This document shows positions 8,005-15,720 of a stretch of 64,000 nt of DNA, piece by piece; within the stretch, counting starts at the first letter, position 1; each line of letters begins with the position of its first letter. The translations under genes and the position numbers were made by a program. The DNA is from Mariniphaga sediminis. Its GTDB lineage: Bacteria; Bacteroidota; Bacteroidia; Bacteroidales; Prolixibacteraceae. Where the stretch lies: contig NZ_QWET01000009.1 of the NCBI RefSeq assembly GCF_003573545.1, positions 146,707 through 210,706 on the forward strand. The letters are read 5' to 3'. The notes under the pieces were generated by a model. That model saw only the letters and a program-made list of their open reading frames with translations, was not told the DNA's origin and did not search any database.

Positions 8005-9096
8005 TTATTCTTTGTCCATAATTTCAGTTTGCATTCTGACCGAATCTTCATGAATGAGCTGAAAAAGAATTTTCACAAAAGTATCGTTCAAATCAAGCTT
8101 CTTTCCGAGATTTACCCTGTTTTCCATTAATTGACTCCAACGGTTAATTTGCAGGGCGGTTACATTGTTATCTTTTTTGTATTGCCCAATCTGTTTTACA
8201 ATTTCAACCCGGGAAGCCAGCATCTCCAGCAACTCTGAGTCAATAACATCGATACGACTACGGAGCAACTCGAGCCGGTTGTCGAATTCAGGATTGTTGG
8301 CTGTCGCGTGCCTGATAACCAGCCTGTCGAGCAGCTTCCCCAAATCAGCAGGAGTAAGTTGCTGGGCCGCATCACTCAGAGCGCACGAAGGATCAATATG
8401 TGATTCAATCATCAGACCTTCCATTCCCATGTCAAATGCCTTCTGTGAAATTTCAAAAAGATATTCACGCTTGCCTGCGATATGACTGGGATCACAAATA
8501 ATGGGAAGATTGGGTATTAACCGGCGCAGTTCAATCACCGTTTTCCAGTTGGGATAATTGCGGAAAACAGTATCCCTGAAAGGTGTGAACCCCCGGTGTA
8601 TAGCCACAATATTTTTTATTCCTGCCTGGTAAATCCGCTCAACGGCACCCACCCAAAGCTGAATATCAGGATTGACAGGATTTTTTATCATTACCACAGC
8701 ATCACTTCCTTTAACCACATCGGCTATTTCCTGCACCACAAAAGGGCTGGCAGTAGAACGGGCGCCTATCCACAATACATCCAACCCTGCTTTCAGTGCC
8801 TCTTCAGTATGCTGTGCGTTTGCCACCTCAGTTCCCACCGGGAGCCCGGTTTCTTTTTTTACCAACTGTAACCATTTCAACCCAATGGAACCGACGCCCT
8901 CGAATGACCCGGGCCGGGTTCGGGGTTTCCAAACACCTCCGCGGTAAACAAAAACACGTGGATCTTTAGCCAGCAGTTTAGCTGTTTCAAGTGTTTGCTC
9001 TTCCGTTTCGAGACTGCAGGGCCCCGAAATAAGCAACGGATTATTAATGTGAGGGAGCCATTCTTTTATGGGGTTAATTTCGAATTTTGTACTCAT
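8005..9096 (-). CDS. Bifunctional DAHP synthase / chorismate mutase (type II)
   Basis: Fusion enzyme acting at the first step of the shikimate pathway (erythrose 4-phosphate plus phosphoenolpyruvate to DAHP) and at the entry to Phe/Tyr synthesis (chorismate to prephenate). Residues about 20-260 are the DAHP synthase barrel: ISGPCSLETEEQ, VYRGGVWKPRTRPGSFEG, GTEVANAQH, IGARSTASPFVVQE, IAIHRGF-type segment and CDPSHIAGKR. Residues about 265-355 are a helical AroQ-class chorismate mutase: LELLRSRIDVIDSELLEML, RVEIVKQIGQYKK and the terminal helices. Its ATG overlaps the tyrA stop codon (ATGA, 9093-9096), so the two are translationally coupled and share the attenuator upstream of tyrA. Confidence 0.95.
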   Translation of the reverse strand: MSTKFEINPIKEWLPHINNPLLISGPCSLETEEQTLETAKLLAKDPRVFVYRGGVWKPRTRPGSFEGVGSIGLKWLQLVKKETGLPVGTEVANAQHTEEALKAGLDVLWIGARSTASPFVVQEIADVVKGSDAVVMIKNPVNPDIQLWVGAVERIYQAGIKNIVAIHRGFTPFRDTVFRNYPNWKTVIELRRLIPNLPIICDPSHIAGKREYLFEISQKAFDMGMEGLMIESHIDPSCALSDAAQQLTPADLGKLLDRLVIRHATANNPEFDNRLELLRSRIDVIDSELLEMLASRVEIVKQIGQYKKDNNVTALQINRWSQLMENRVNLGKKLDLNDTFVKILFQLIHEDSVRMQTEIMDKE

Positions 9097-9995
9097 TGCT
9101 GTTTCGTGTAAAGTTTGACAATTTTTTCTTCGTTTTTTATAAAGTGCGGGTTCTCTCCTTCGAGAATGGTTCTGATTTTATTGGCATTTAGAATCAGGTC
9201 TTGCAGCTTATCAAACTGATTGTTTTTAATACAATCGCGAAATTGCTGTAAATGCTGAATATAAACATCGAGAGAGTTAACCACGTAGTGAGAATTTTGT
9301 TCAAAAATGGGTTTCCACATGGAGCATGAACTCTTTGCTAGTCGCACGGTAGAGCGAAAACCTCCGCTGGCTAAATCGAAAATGATACTGCGATCTTCTT
9401 TGTCCTGAACCGCATTGGCAAGCGCAAATGCGGCCGCGTGGGGCAAATGTGAAACAAATGCAGTACTGTGGTCCTGTTCGTCAGAAGACATATAGGCGAT
9501 GTCCATACCTAAAACCTGGAACATTTTTTCGACCAGGGCAAGATGCTGTGGTCCTGAATTTTCCTGATCACAGACAATGGCTATTTTCCCCTTAAACAAG
9601 CCCTCGATCGCTGCCGTCGGTCCCGAATTTTCAGTCCCCGACATAGGATGGGCCGCAATAAATTGGTTCCGGCGAGGATGACTTTTCACCAACTCAGTGA
9701 TCACTTTTTTGGTAGATCCCATATCAGTCACCGTGGTTCCCCGATCGATTCCGTCAAGTACCGCAGGCAAAACTTCCAGTTCCTTATCTACCGGGATGGC
9801 AATAATAACCAGGTCGGAATTTTTTATTCCTTTCTCCAATGGTTCTACCCGATCAACCAACCCCAGTTTCAACGCTTCCTGAGCGTGTGACTTGTTGGCT
9901 TCAACACCGACGAATTCGGTAGCAAAGCGAGCCAGTCTCAAATCCTTGGCAAACGAACCGCCTATTAAACCAAGTCCAATAATTGTTATCTTCAT
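9093..9995 (-). CDS. tyrA: Prephenate dehydrogenase
   Basis: Oxidative decarboxylation of prephenate to 4-hydroxyphenylpyruvate, the tyrosine branch. The 300-residue protein opens with the Rossmann motif IIGLGLIGGSFAKDL (about residues 4-18). DLVIIAIPVDK, VTDMGSTKKVI, FIAAHPMSGTENSG and VSHLPHAAAFALA (helical dimerisation domain) follow. No ACT domain is attached, so feedback by tyrosine would have to act at another site or through expression. It is the first structural gene after the aromatic leader peptide and terminator at 10010-10140, and overlaps the DAHP synthase/chorismate mutase gene by four bases. Confidence 0.95.
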   Translation of the reverse strand: MKITIIGLGLIGGSFAKDLRLARFATEFVGVEANKSHAQEALKLGLVDRVEPLEKGIKNSDLVIIAIPVDKELEVLPAVLDGIDRGTTVTDMGSTKKVITELVKSHPRRNQFIAAHPMSGTENSGPTAAIEGLFKGKIAIVCDQENSGPQHLALVEKMFQVLGMDIAYMSSDEQDHSTAFVSHLPHAAAFALANAVQDKEDRSIIFDLASGGFRSTVRLAKSSCSMWKPIFEQNSHYVVNSLDVYIQHLQQFRDCIKNNQFDKLQDLILNANKIRTILEGENPHFIKNEEKIVKLYTKQQ

Positions 9996-10009
9996 TTTTC
10001 AAACTGTTC

Positions 10010-10048
10010 TAAAAAACAAGAGGCCCCGGAAACTCCGGGACCTCTTGT
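10010..10048 (-). terminator. Attenuator terminator upstream of tyrA
   Basis: On the minus strand ACAAGAGG (10041-10048) pairs with CCTCTTGT (10016-10023), and TCCCGGA pairs with TCCGGGG (one wobble) across a three-base loop. The stem is followed by a run of T (10011-10016). It lies between the leader peptide stop (10075) and the tyrA start (9995), so it can end transcription before the operon. Its 5' arm and loop also pair with the leader coding region (antiterminator). Confidence 0.85.
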
Positions 10049-10100
10049 AAAATATTTTTAACTATAACAATACCCTACTGGTTGATCCCGATGCTTCCAG
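10026..10100 (-). promoter_or_regulatory. Antiterminator helix of the aromatic attenuator
   Basis: CTGGAAGCATCGGGATC (minus strand, 10084-10100, inside the leader coding sequence) can pair with GGTCCCGGAGTTTCCGG (10026-10042, 5' arm and loop of the terminator): 12 Watson-Crick pairs, 4 wobbles and one A-A mismatch over 17 positions. The two structures exclude each other. A third helix, TACTGGT (10116-10122) in the aromatic codons with ACCAGTA (10076-10082) at the leader stop, encloses the antiterminator arm and could hold it apart when no ribosome is present. Confidence 0.75.
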
Positions 10101-10140
10101 AACCAAAATAAAAATACCAGTAATAAGAAGTATTGTTCAT
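10075..10140 (-). CDS. Aromatic amino acid leader peptide
   Basis: A 21-codon frame begins MNNTS and continues with the uninterrupted aromatic run YYWYFYF (residues 6-12: four Tyr, two Phe, one Trp), then ends GSGSIGINQ with a TAG stop at 10075-10077. It sits between a promoter box (10171-10178) and a terminator (10010-10048) in front of tyrA and the DAHP synthase/chorismate mutase. Known phe and trp leaders of Proteobacteria work this way: a ribosome short of charged tRNA stalls on the aromatic codons, leaves 10084-10100 free to form the antiterminator, and the operon is transcribed; a ribosome that reaches the stop codon covers that arm and the terminator forms. The mixture of codons suggests joint sensing of Tyr, Phe and Trp. 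Confidence 0.85.
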   Translation of the reverse strand: MNNTSYYWYFYFGSGSIGINQ

Positions 10141-10170
10141 TATTGAATGCTTTTTTTTACAATTTGGAAG

Positions 10171-10178
10171 CAAAGATA
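10171..10178 (-). promoter_or_regulatory. Promoter -7 box (TATCTTTG) of the aromatic operon
   Basis: TATCTTTG on the minus strand fits TAnnTTTG. Transcription would start near 10164, about 24 bases before the leader peptide ATG. A near-match to the -33 element (TTC) lies 18 bases upstream, overlapping the stop codon region of the gene ending at 10189. Confidence 0.7.
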
Positions 10179-10188
10179 GCTTTTTATT

Positions 10189-12660
10189 TTAATTGTGAAT
10201 TATTTTTTTTGTGAAAACCTGCCTTCCATTTTCCTTTACCACGAGAAAATAGATTCCACTCATCCCGTTTCCAATCTCGATTTCAGTAGTTACCGGTGCA
10301 TCTACATAGTGAAGTAAAACCGATTGTATCTTTTGCCCATACATGTTAAAAACATCGAATTGTAATTCTTCAACCGGCTTCTCAGGTTCGGTCAGAACGC
10401 GGAACGATTTTGAAAAAGGATTAGGATAAACCAGTATGTTGCCTGGTGAAAGAACCGGTTGTGAAACTGATACCGGCGATTGAACCCGAAGGTTATCGAT
10501 CGCCCATCCCCAGCCATGTGCATACGGATCGGAATAAAGCCGGAAACGGATAATCACGGTATCTCCCACTGAAAAATTCCCGTTTTCGAGCATGTCTATT
10601 TCCCGGTTAATAAACCATTCGGGCGAACCTTTCGTGGTCGAATTTATCCCTGATATTGAATCATTATAGCTACTTTCCCAGGTAGTATACTCACGGGAAT
10701 CATAGCCGTCAGTCAGAGGCAGCCAGGTTTCTCCCTTGTCTTTACTTCCCTCTGCAATCACGTAGTCCCAAAATCCAAAATCGCCAAAAAAAGTGTCCTC
10801 ATCACCGGGTTCAACCAATACAATCTCATCAAAAGTCATAGACGCATTCTCGTTCAGGATGATGGGGTACTTTAAAATGGTGGAAAAATTAAACTCTTCG
10901 TTATCCTCTTCGGGACTTGGATAAGGGTGGGGGCTGTGGAGTGCACCGTTTTCAAAACCGTCAGCCGTAAAAACATCAAAATCAGTAAGAATAAAATCGG
11001 CTGTGGTATTGTCAAAATTGTTAATGTACCCTGCAATGGGAGCATACATTTTTTCCACCTTGAAAGAAAACTTACTTTCTACAGGAAGTATCCGTGTATT
11101 TTGGGCAACCGATGCATCGCGTGCTACCACATTGTAAGCAATTTCATCTCCATCATTCAAAAGGTTATTTTCAAATGGGAAAATGGCCGAATAAGTTGTT
11201 GCAGAGTCGTGAGCAAGGCCAAATGTGAGCTGCTCTGCTCCATTAACGGAGTATTCCACATACACCGTATCTACTCCCAGGTTATCATCAGCCTGCGCAG
11301 AAATACGCAGATTATTTCCTGTATCGAAAAAATAAGTAATGGGTTCGTGCCAGATGACAGGTTTTTCCGTATCAGGTCCAAAATTCAATGTAAAAAACTC
11401 AAGAGGTGCTTCCGACGGTTTGTTGAATACCCTGCTTTTTTCATCTTCTGCACTAATATAATACTGAACGGTTTCGGTTCCGGTAGGCGGAATCCATTGC
11501 ACCTCAAAAAGCCCGGCTTCATTTACCAACAGGGGAAGAGAGTCGGGAGGGGTAGCAAACGAATCGGTCGACAACACAACAAAAAGCTGGGCGGTATCCA
11601 AAAGGTAGTCGCTGGTAATCTTTACCTCAAACGGAATCGTTTCCAACAGTTCCTTGTCTTTTGGAGGCGCAAAATCAATGTACATACTTTTCCATCCCAT
11701 ATCAGCCATGATACCCATTGTTAACGGACCGGGGTCATGAATAGCTTCGCCCTTACCCATTGAGTGTGTCATCAATGAATTTATGGTACCTGAAGGGTAG
11801 GTGGCATCATTTAAATGATAAATACTTGAGCCGTTGTCCCATTCCGAAGGGGCAAAAAGCCGTGGCCTGTTTTCGTCATCAGCCAATACTACCGGACTGT
11901 TGGCATACAGCATATTGGAAACCAGTGCATCTTTTAATAAAGCAGAAGGATTGGCAAAAACAGACGTGTTAATGAGTTGATCCCCGTTAAGATTTTCAAC
12001 CAGCCTATCGAACGAAGAAGCATCCCCCAAATCCAGCCAACTATATTCTCCCGACTGGTTTTCTACATAAAAGAAACCCGTGAAACCCAAACCATGCCCT
12101 ATTTCATGCAAAACCACTGTAACAAAATCATAACGCAACCTCGGTGTTTTCCCATCAATGCCAAAATACCAGATGATATCCTCATTAAAGTCAGCCACCA
12201 TATCAGGCTGGTCCGGACCCGTTAACTCGGTCGCTGTTATTTTCTCTGCCAGTGCTACCGGATAATAAATATTCTTCCGGGGAGCACCCTCAAAATCTTT
12301 CACAAAATCGGCGGGTGCGCAACTACCCAGAATATTTTGCCCTTGCGGCCGCCAGTTGGCCTGGATATAGATGGGAACCGGCGATTCTATCAATCCTTCC
12401 CAAATACTCACAGCATGCTCAAAAGCCTTAATTGCCTCCGTAGGAAAGAGACTGTAATTAACTATAATGTCCGATTTCTTTTCAGCAGATTTGAGTAAAT
12501 TCAAAACCCCGGCCGGCGGCGGAATAAAGACCTTTTCCGTTTTATCCGACGCATAGCAAACCGATGGTGGAGGCTTAAAACCTTGCTTCTGCCACAGTTT
12601 TTGCCCTATGGCAGAAGCAACTACCAACGAAAAAATCAGTGTAATGAGTGTTTTTGACAT
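10189..12660 (-). CDS. T9SS-exported metallopeptidase-like protein (paralogue 1)
   Basis: An 823-residue secreted protein. It has a signal peptide (residues 1-19), a metallopeptidase-like region with VVLHEIGHGLGF (H185, E186, H189), then THSMGKGEAIHDPG about residue 300, beta-sandwich repeats (about 350-530), a jelly-roll-like region with WGWAIDNLRVQSP, and a C-terminal type IX sorting domain (VYPNPF...IYFLVVKENGRQVFTKKI). The metzincin pattern HExxHxxGxxH has Gly instead of the third His, so the third zinc ligand must lie elsewhere or the domain is not a classical metzincin. The protein is likely carried by the type IX system to the surface or medium. It is a clear paralogue of the gene at 12961-15408. 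Confidence 0.8.
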   Translation of the reverse strand: MSKTLITLIFSLVVASAIGQKLWQKQGFKPPPSVCYASDKTEKVFIPPPAGVLNLLKSAEKKSDIIVNYSLFPTEAIKAFEHAVSIWEGLIESPVPIYIQANWRPQGQNILGSCAPADFVKDFEGAPRKNIYYPVALAEKITATELTGPDQPDMVADFNEDIIWYFGIDGKTPRLRYDFVTVVLHEIGHGLGFTGFFYVENQSGEYSWLDLGDASSFDRLVENLNGDQLINTSVFANPSALLKDALVSNMLYANSPVVLADDENRPRLFAPSEWDNGSSIYHLNDATYPSGTINSLMTHSMGKGEAIHDPGPLTMGIMADMGWKSMYIDFAPPKDKELLETIPFEVKITSDYLLDTAQLFVVLSTDSFATPPDSLPLLVNEAGLFEVQWIPPTGTETVQYYISAEDEKSRVFNKPSEAPLEFFTLNFGPDTEKPVIWHEPITYFFDTGNNLRISAQADDNLGVDTVYVEYSVNGAEQLTFGLAHDSATTYSAIFPFENNLLNDGDEIAYNVVARDASVAQNTRILPVESKFSFKVEKMYAPIAGYINNFDNTTADFILTDFDVFTADGFENGALHSPHPYPSPEEDNEEFNFSTILKYPIILNENASMTFDEIVLVEPGDEDTFFGDFGFWDYVIAEGSKDKGETWLPLTDGYDSREYTTWESSYNDSISGINSTTKGSPEWFINREIDMLENGNFSVGDTVIIRFRLYSDPYAHGWGWAIDNLRVQSPVSVSQPVLSPGNILVYPNPFSKSFRVLTEPEKPVEELQFDVFNMYGQKIQSVLLHYVDAPVTTEIEIGNGMSGIYFLVVKENGRQVFTKKIIHN

Positions 12661-12790
12661 GATTCTATATTTCTTTCAAACTATATACAAAAATAACACT
12701 ATAAAGGTTTGAAAGTAAATAGGATTTTAAAATCCATCATGCAATCAAAAGCCACTTTTCAATTTCTAAAAAAAAGGTGCTCCATTCAAA

Positions 12791-12892
12791 CTACTGTGTT
12801 TTCTTGGATGTGAGTAATTTATACATTACCACTGTTGAAGTGACAAAACCTGCAAAAGATGCAGCAAAAAGTACAAATAATAAAGTTCCCAT
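12791..12892 (-). CDS. Possible 33-residue single-span membrane protein
   Basis: A small frame between the two metallopeptidase-like genes. It starts MGTLLFVLFAASFAGF, continues with a hydrophobic helix up to VVMYKLL and ends with the basic tail TSKKTQ, the pattern of a one-span inner-membrane miniprotein with a cytoplasmic positive end. The upstream sequence is A-rich, as is common at Bacteroidota starts, with no Shine-Dalgarno. The flanking 12661-12790 and 12893-12960 hold nothing else I can recognise. Only conservation in relatives would prove it. Confidence 0.45.
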   Translation of the reverse strand: MGTLLFVLFAASFAGFVTSTVVMYKLLTSKKTQ

Positions 12893-12960
12893 TTTTTTCT
12901 TTTAAAAATTAATAATGTAATTATTCATTTATTCTTCCCTTTGGAAAAATCATTCTTCTT

Positions 12961-15408
12961 TCAATTTTTAATAATCTTACTGGTAGACAACACGCGCATC
13001 CCGTCACTAACGTTCACCATATAGATTCCCGGACTCATTGCCGATAAGTCTATTCTTGTTTTCGACGAATAGAACGGGTCAATGCCGGACTCGCGACGGA
13101 CGGTTTTCCCAAACAAATCAGTCACCACAATTTCAACAGGTGAGGAATCGGTCTGCCCCGACCATTCTACAAAAAGATGACTGCTTACAGGGTTGGGATA
13201 AACCTGGAAACTGCCTTCGGCAAAAAGCTCTTCGTTGCCCGTTTGCAACCCTTGTATTTTAAGGTTGTCAATAGTCCATCCAAAGCCATTTACTGATTTA
13301 TCGGAAGCCAGTCTGAAACGGAAAAGTACCGTATCTCCCACTTCCAATCCGGTGTTTTGGGTAAGGTTAATGGTGTGATTTACAAACATACTCTCGTGAG
13401 GTGTAGCAATGGATGTGTTGTTTGAAAAACTATTTGTAAAGGCAGAATACCAGGTGTCATCAACTCTTGAGTCATACCGTTCTGATAAATTCAGCCAACT
13501 TGTACCACCGTCTCTGCTTGCCTCAACAACTACGTAATCCCAAAGCTCCGTATCGCTGAGACTTCCCGGCTCAATCAGAACGACCTCATCAAAAGACATT
13601 TGACCATCCTGCTGAATAATAACCGGATATTTAAGCTGTGCTACCAGGTTGTATTTTTCATTCTCCAGTGCCGAGACAGGATATGGACTTTGTGTATGTA
13701 GCACATTCCCTGAGAATCCGTTGACACCGGAAATATTAAAATCAGTGCAAATAAAATCGTCTGCTCCCCTTTCAAAATCGGTGGAATACCCTGAGAGCGG
13801 TTGATGGAAAGAGAAAACTTCCACACGCTGAAATCCTATGGCCGGCACGGAGCGTTTATTCATCCTGGAAGAATTATCTTCTGCGGTAATACGGTATTCC
13901 AAACGATCATTTTCCTTTATTCCGTTGGGTAACTCGAGGGTACCTGAGAATAAATCCTTTTCACTATTGGACAAAACAAACGGCTCTTGTAAAACGCCGT
14001 TAATTTTATACTCTACCATAACAGATTTTATACCGAGGTTATCCGTAGCTTCAGCACTCAAGTCGAGTTTGGAAACCGACCCGGCAACTGCTTTTAACGG
14101 ATTATGGAAAAGGTTGGGCACATAGTAGTCCGGCCCAATGCGCAAAGTAAACTTCTTGGAAGGCGCTTCGGCCGGATGCCGGAACGTCCTGTCTTCAATC
14201 GTCTTAGCTTCTATATAATACTCAACCTTACCAACAAAGAAATCCAACGGCAACTTACCTCCAAACCGGTAGGTTTCATTTTGCTGCAATAAAACAGATT
14301 TGGTTGAAGCAAAACCATCGGTAGAATAAATCAACTTGACAGAAGAGAAGTCTTCATCTGCATCGGAAACTATCCCAATATTCAAAGGTATCTCAGCCAG
14401 TGCATCTTCCCTGTCTTTCAACTGGTCAAAATCAAATGTAACTGATTCCCACCCTAATTCGGAAAGAATAGACAGCGCAATTTTGCCAGGATTATGGATT
14501 GCTTCACCCTTTTTTGCAGTAGGCGTCATCAGTCCGTTTTCGTCCCCGTAATCGTACCCTTTCAAGTGGTAGATGCTGGAACCTTCGTTCCAAACAGCAG
14601 GGGCAAAAACCCAGTCAATTGTTCTCTGCTCCTGATTGGGAATTATGGGCTCACAAAATTTGAGGTTATCAGAAGTAAGTTGTTTGTGCAATTCATAAGA
14701 GGGACTTTGAAACAACGATTTATCTGAAATTTGTTGATTCTGTTGATTAAAAAGAAAATGATCGTAAATGCTTGGAAGATTGTTATTATTATTAAAAAAA
14801 CCTTTTCCGTCAGTATCCTTCAAAAACCCGGCAAAACCCAGACCATGAGTAATTTCGTGTAACACAGAACTAACAAAATCGTACTGAGTGGACGGCGTGT
14901 TCCCGTCGGTTCCAAAATACCACTGATATTTGTTGTTAAAATGACAAATAATGTCAGGACTTCCTGCATTCATTTCCTTGCCGCTGAGTTTTTCTGCCAA
15001 AGCTACCGGGTAGTAAATATTGCTATTAGGCGCCCCGCTAAAGTTGTTAAAAAAGAGAGACGGGCGTCCTTCTGCCAATACATTTCCATTCATGTAATCC
15101 CAGTGAGCTTCCACATGAATAGGCACAGAGGAAATAATTAATTCCCTCCAGATAGAAACGGCGTATTCAAAAGCCCGTTTGGCATCTTCCGGAAAATTGA
15201 CATAGGTAACTTTAATGGTTGAACCAGGGGTGCTTGCCGATTTAAGCTGACTAAGCCGCTCTGGCGGAGCAATAAAGGTTTTGTTTACCTCATCAATCGC
15301 GATGTTAATCAACGGTTCACCCCGGGCGGCAGAGCCTTTATAGAATTCCTGCGCCTCCCCATTGCACACCATTGCAATGAGAAAGACAAACTGAAGCGTC
15401 CACTTCAT
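12961..15408 (-). CDS. T9SS-exported metallopeptidase-like protein (paralogue 2)
   Basis: About 815 residues from the ATG at 15408, which I prefer to the frame start at 15453 because MKWTLQFVFLIAMVCNGEA is a good signal peptide. Same architecture as the gene at 10189: SSVLHEITHGLGFAGF (zinc-site motif, again with Gly at the third-ligand position), a GLMTPTAKKGEAIHNPG segment, beta-sandwich repeats, GFGWTIDNLKIQG, and a type IX sorting domain (VYPNPVSSHLFVEW...GIYMVNVSDGMRVLSTSKI). The two genes are tandem on the same strand, which points to duplication. The N-terminal FIAPPERLSQLKSA / VYFPEDAKRAFEYAVSIW-like region is also shared. Likely an extracellular protease or adhesin; the activity is unproven. 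Confidence 0.8.
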   Translation of the reverse strand: MKWTLQFVFLIAMVCNGEAQEFYKGSAARGEPLINIAIDEVNKTFIAPPERLSQLKSASTPGSTIKVTYVNFPEDAKRAFEYAVSIWRELIISSVPIHVEAHWDYMNGNVLAEGRPSLFFNNFSGAPNSNIYYPVALAEKLSGKEMNAGSPDIICHFNNKYQWYFGTDGNTPSTQYDFVSSVLHEITHGLGFAGFLKDTDGKGFFNNNNNLPSIYDHFLFNQQNQQISDKSLFQSPSYELHKQLTSDNLKFCEPIIPNQEQRTIDWVFAPAVWNEGSSIYHLKGYDYGDENGLMTPTAKKGEAIHNPGKIALSILSELGWESVTFDFDQLKDREDALAEIPLNIGIVSDADEDFSSVKLIYSTDGFASTKSVLLQQNETYRFGGKLPLDFFVGKVEYYIEAKTIEDRTFRHPAEAPSKKFTLRIGPDYYVPNLFHNPLKAVAGSVSKLDLSAEATDNLGIKSVMVEYKINGVLQEPFVLSNSEKDLFSGTLELPNGIKENDRLEYRITAEDNSSRMNKRSVPAIGFQRVEVFSFHQPLSGYSTDFERGADDFICTDFNISGVNGFSGNVLHTQSPYPVSALENEKYNLVAQLKYPVIIQQDGQMSFDEVVLIEPGSLSDTELWDYVVVEASRDGGTSWLNLSERYDSRVDDTWYSAFTNSFSNNTSIATPHESMFVNHTINLTQNTGLEVGDTVLFRFRLASDKSVNGFGWTIDNLKIQGLQTGNEELFAEGSFQVYPNPVSSHLFVEWSGQTDSSPVEIVVTDLFGKTVRRESGIDPFYSSKTRIDLSAMSPGIYMVNVSDGMRVLSTSKIIKN

Positions 15409-15720
15409 CGTATTCTGAATTAAGGTTTGTAAATCAATACTAAAGTAATGCATCCCAATATTCCGGGCCGCAGTTGCACTGCTGAAATAGCAGGGTGGAA
15501 AATGCTGAAACCTTGTCAGTATTTTGCTGATTGAGGGTCAGATCAAGTGACTGATTACTAACAAAAAGCTTAGGAAACCCATTCTTGTATTTTACTTTTT
15601 CCTTTAGTAAAAACAAAACATTAACAAAAAAACGATAAATTTGTCTTAACTGAATTTGCTAATATTCAATATGTTTTCAAAAAGTAAATCCAACAAATAT
15701 TAAATCAACCTGAGAATTAC
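15409..15720. other. 312-base divergent intergenic region
   Basis: Lies between the divergently transcribed T9SS paralogue 2 and the PAS histidine kinase. I see no gene or RNA. It holds the kinase promoter box at 15636-15643; the minus-strand promoter for the T9SS protein is not evident. Confidence 0.5.
15636..15643 (+). promoter_or_regulatory. Promoter -7 box (TAAATTTG) of the PAS kinase operon
   Basis: TAAATTTG matches TAnnTTTG, placing the transcription start near 15650, about 70 bases before the kinase ATG at 15721. No clear -33 TTG. Confidence 0.5.

Noticed and set aside
10010..10048. Reading the hairpin only as the terminator of the T9SS gene ending at 10189
   Set aside because: A promoter and the aromatic leader frame lie between that gene and the hairpin, and the hairpin arm pairs with the leader, so attenuation explains it better. 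It may still end upstream transcripts as well.
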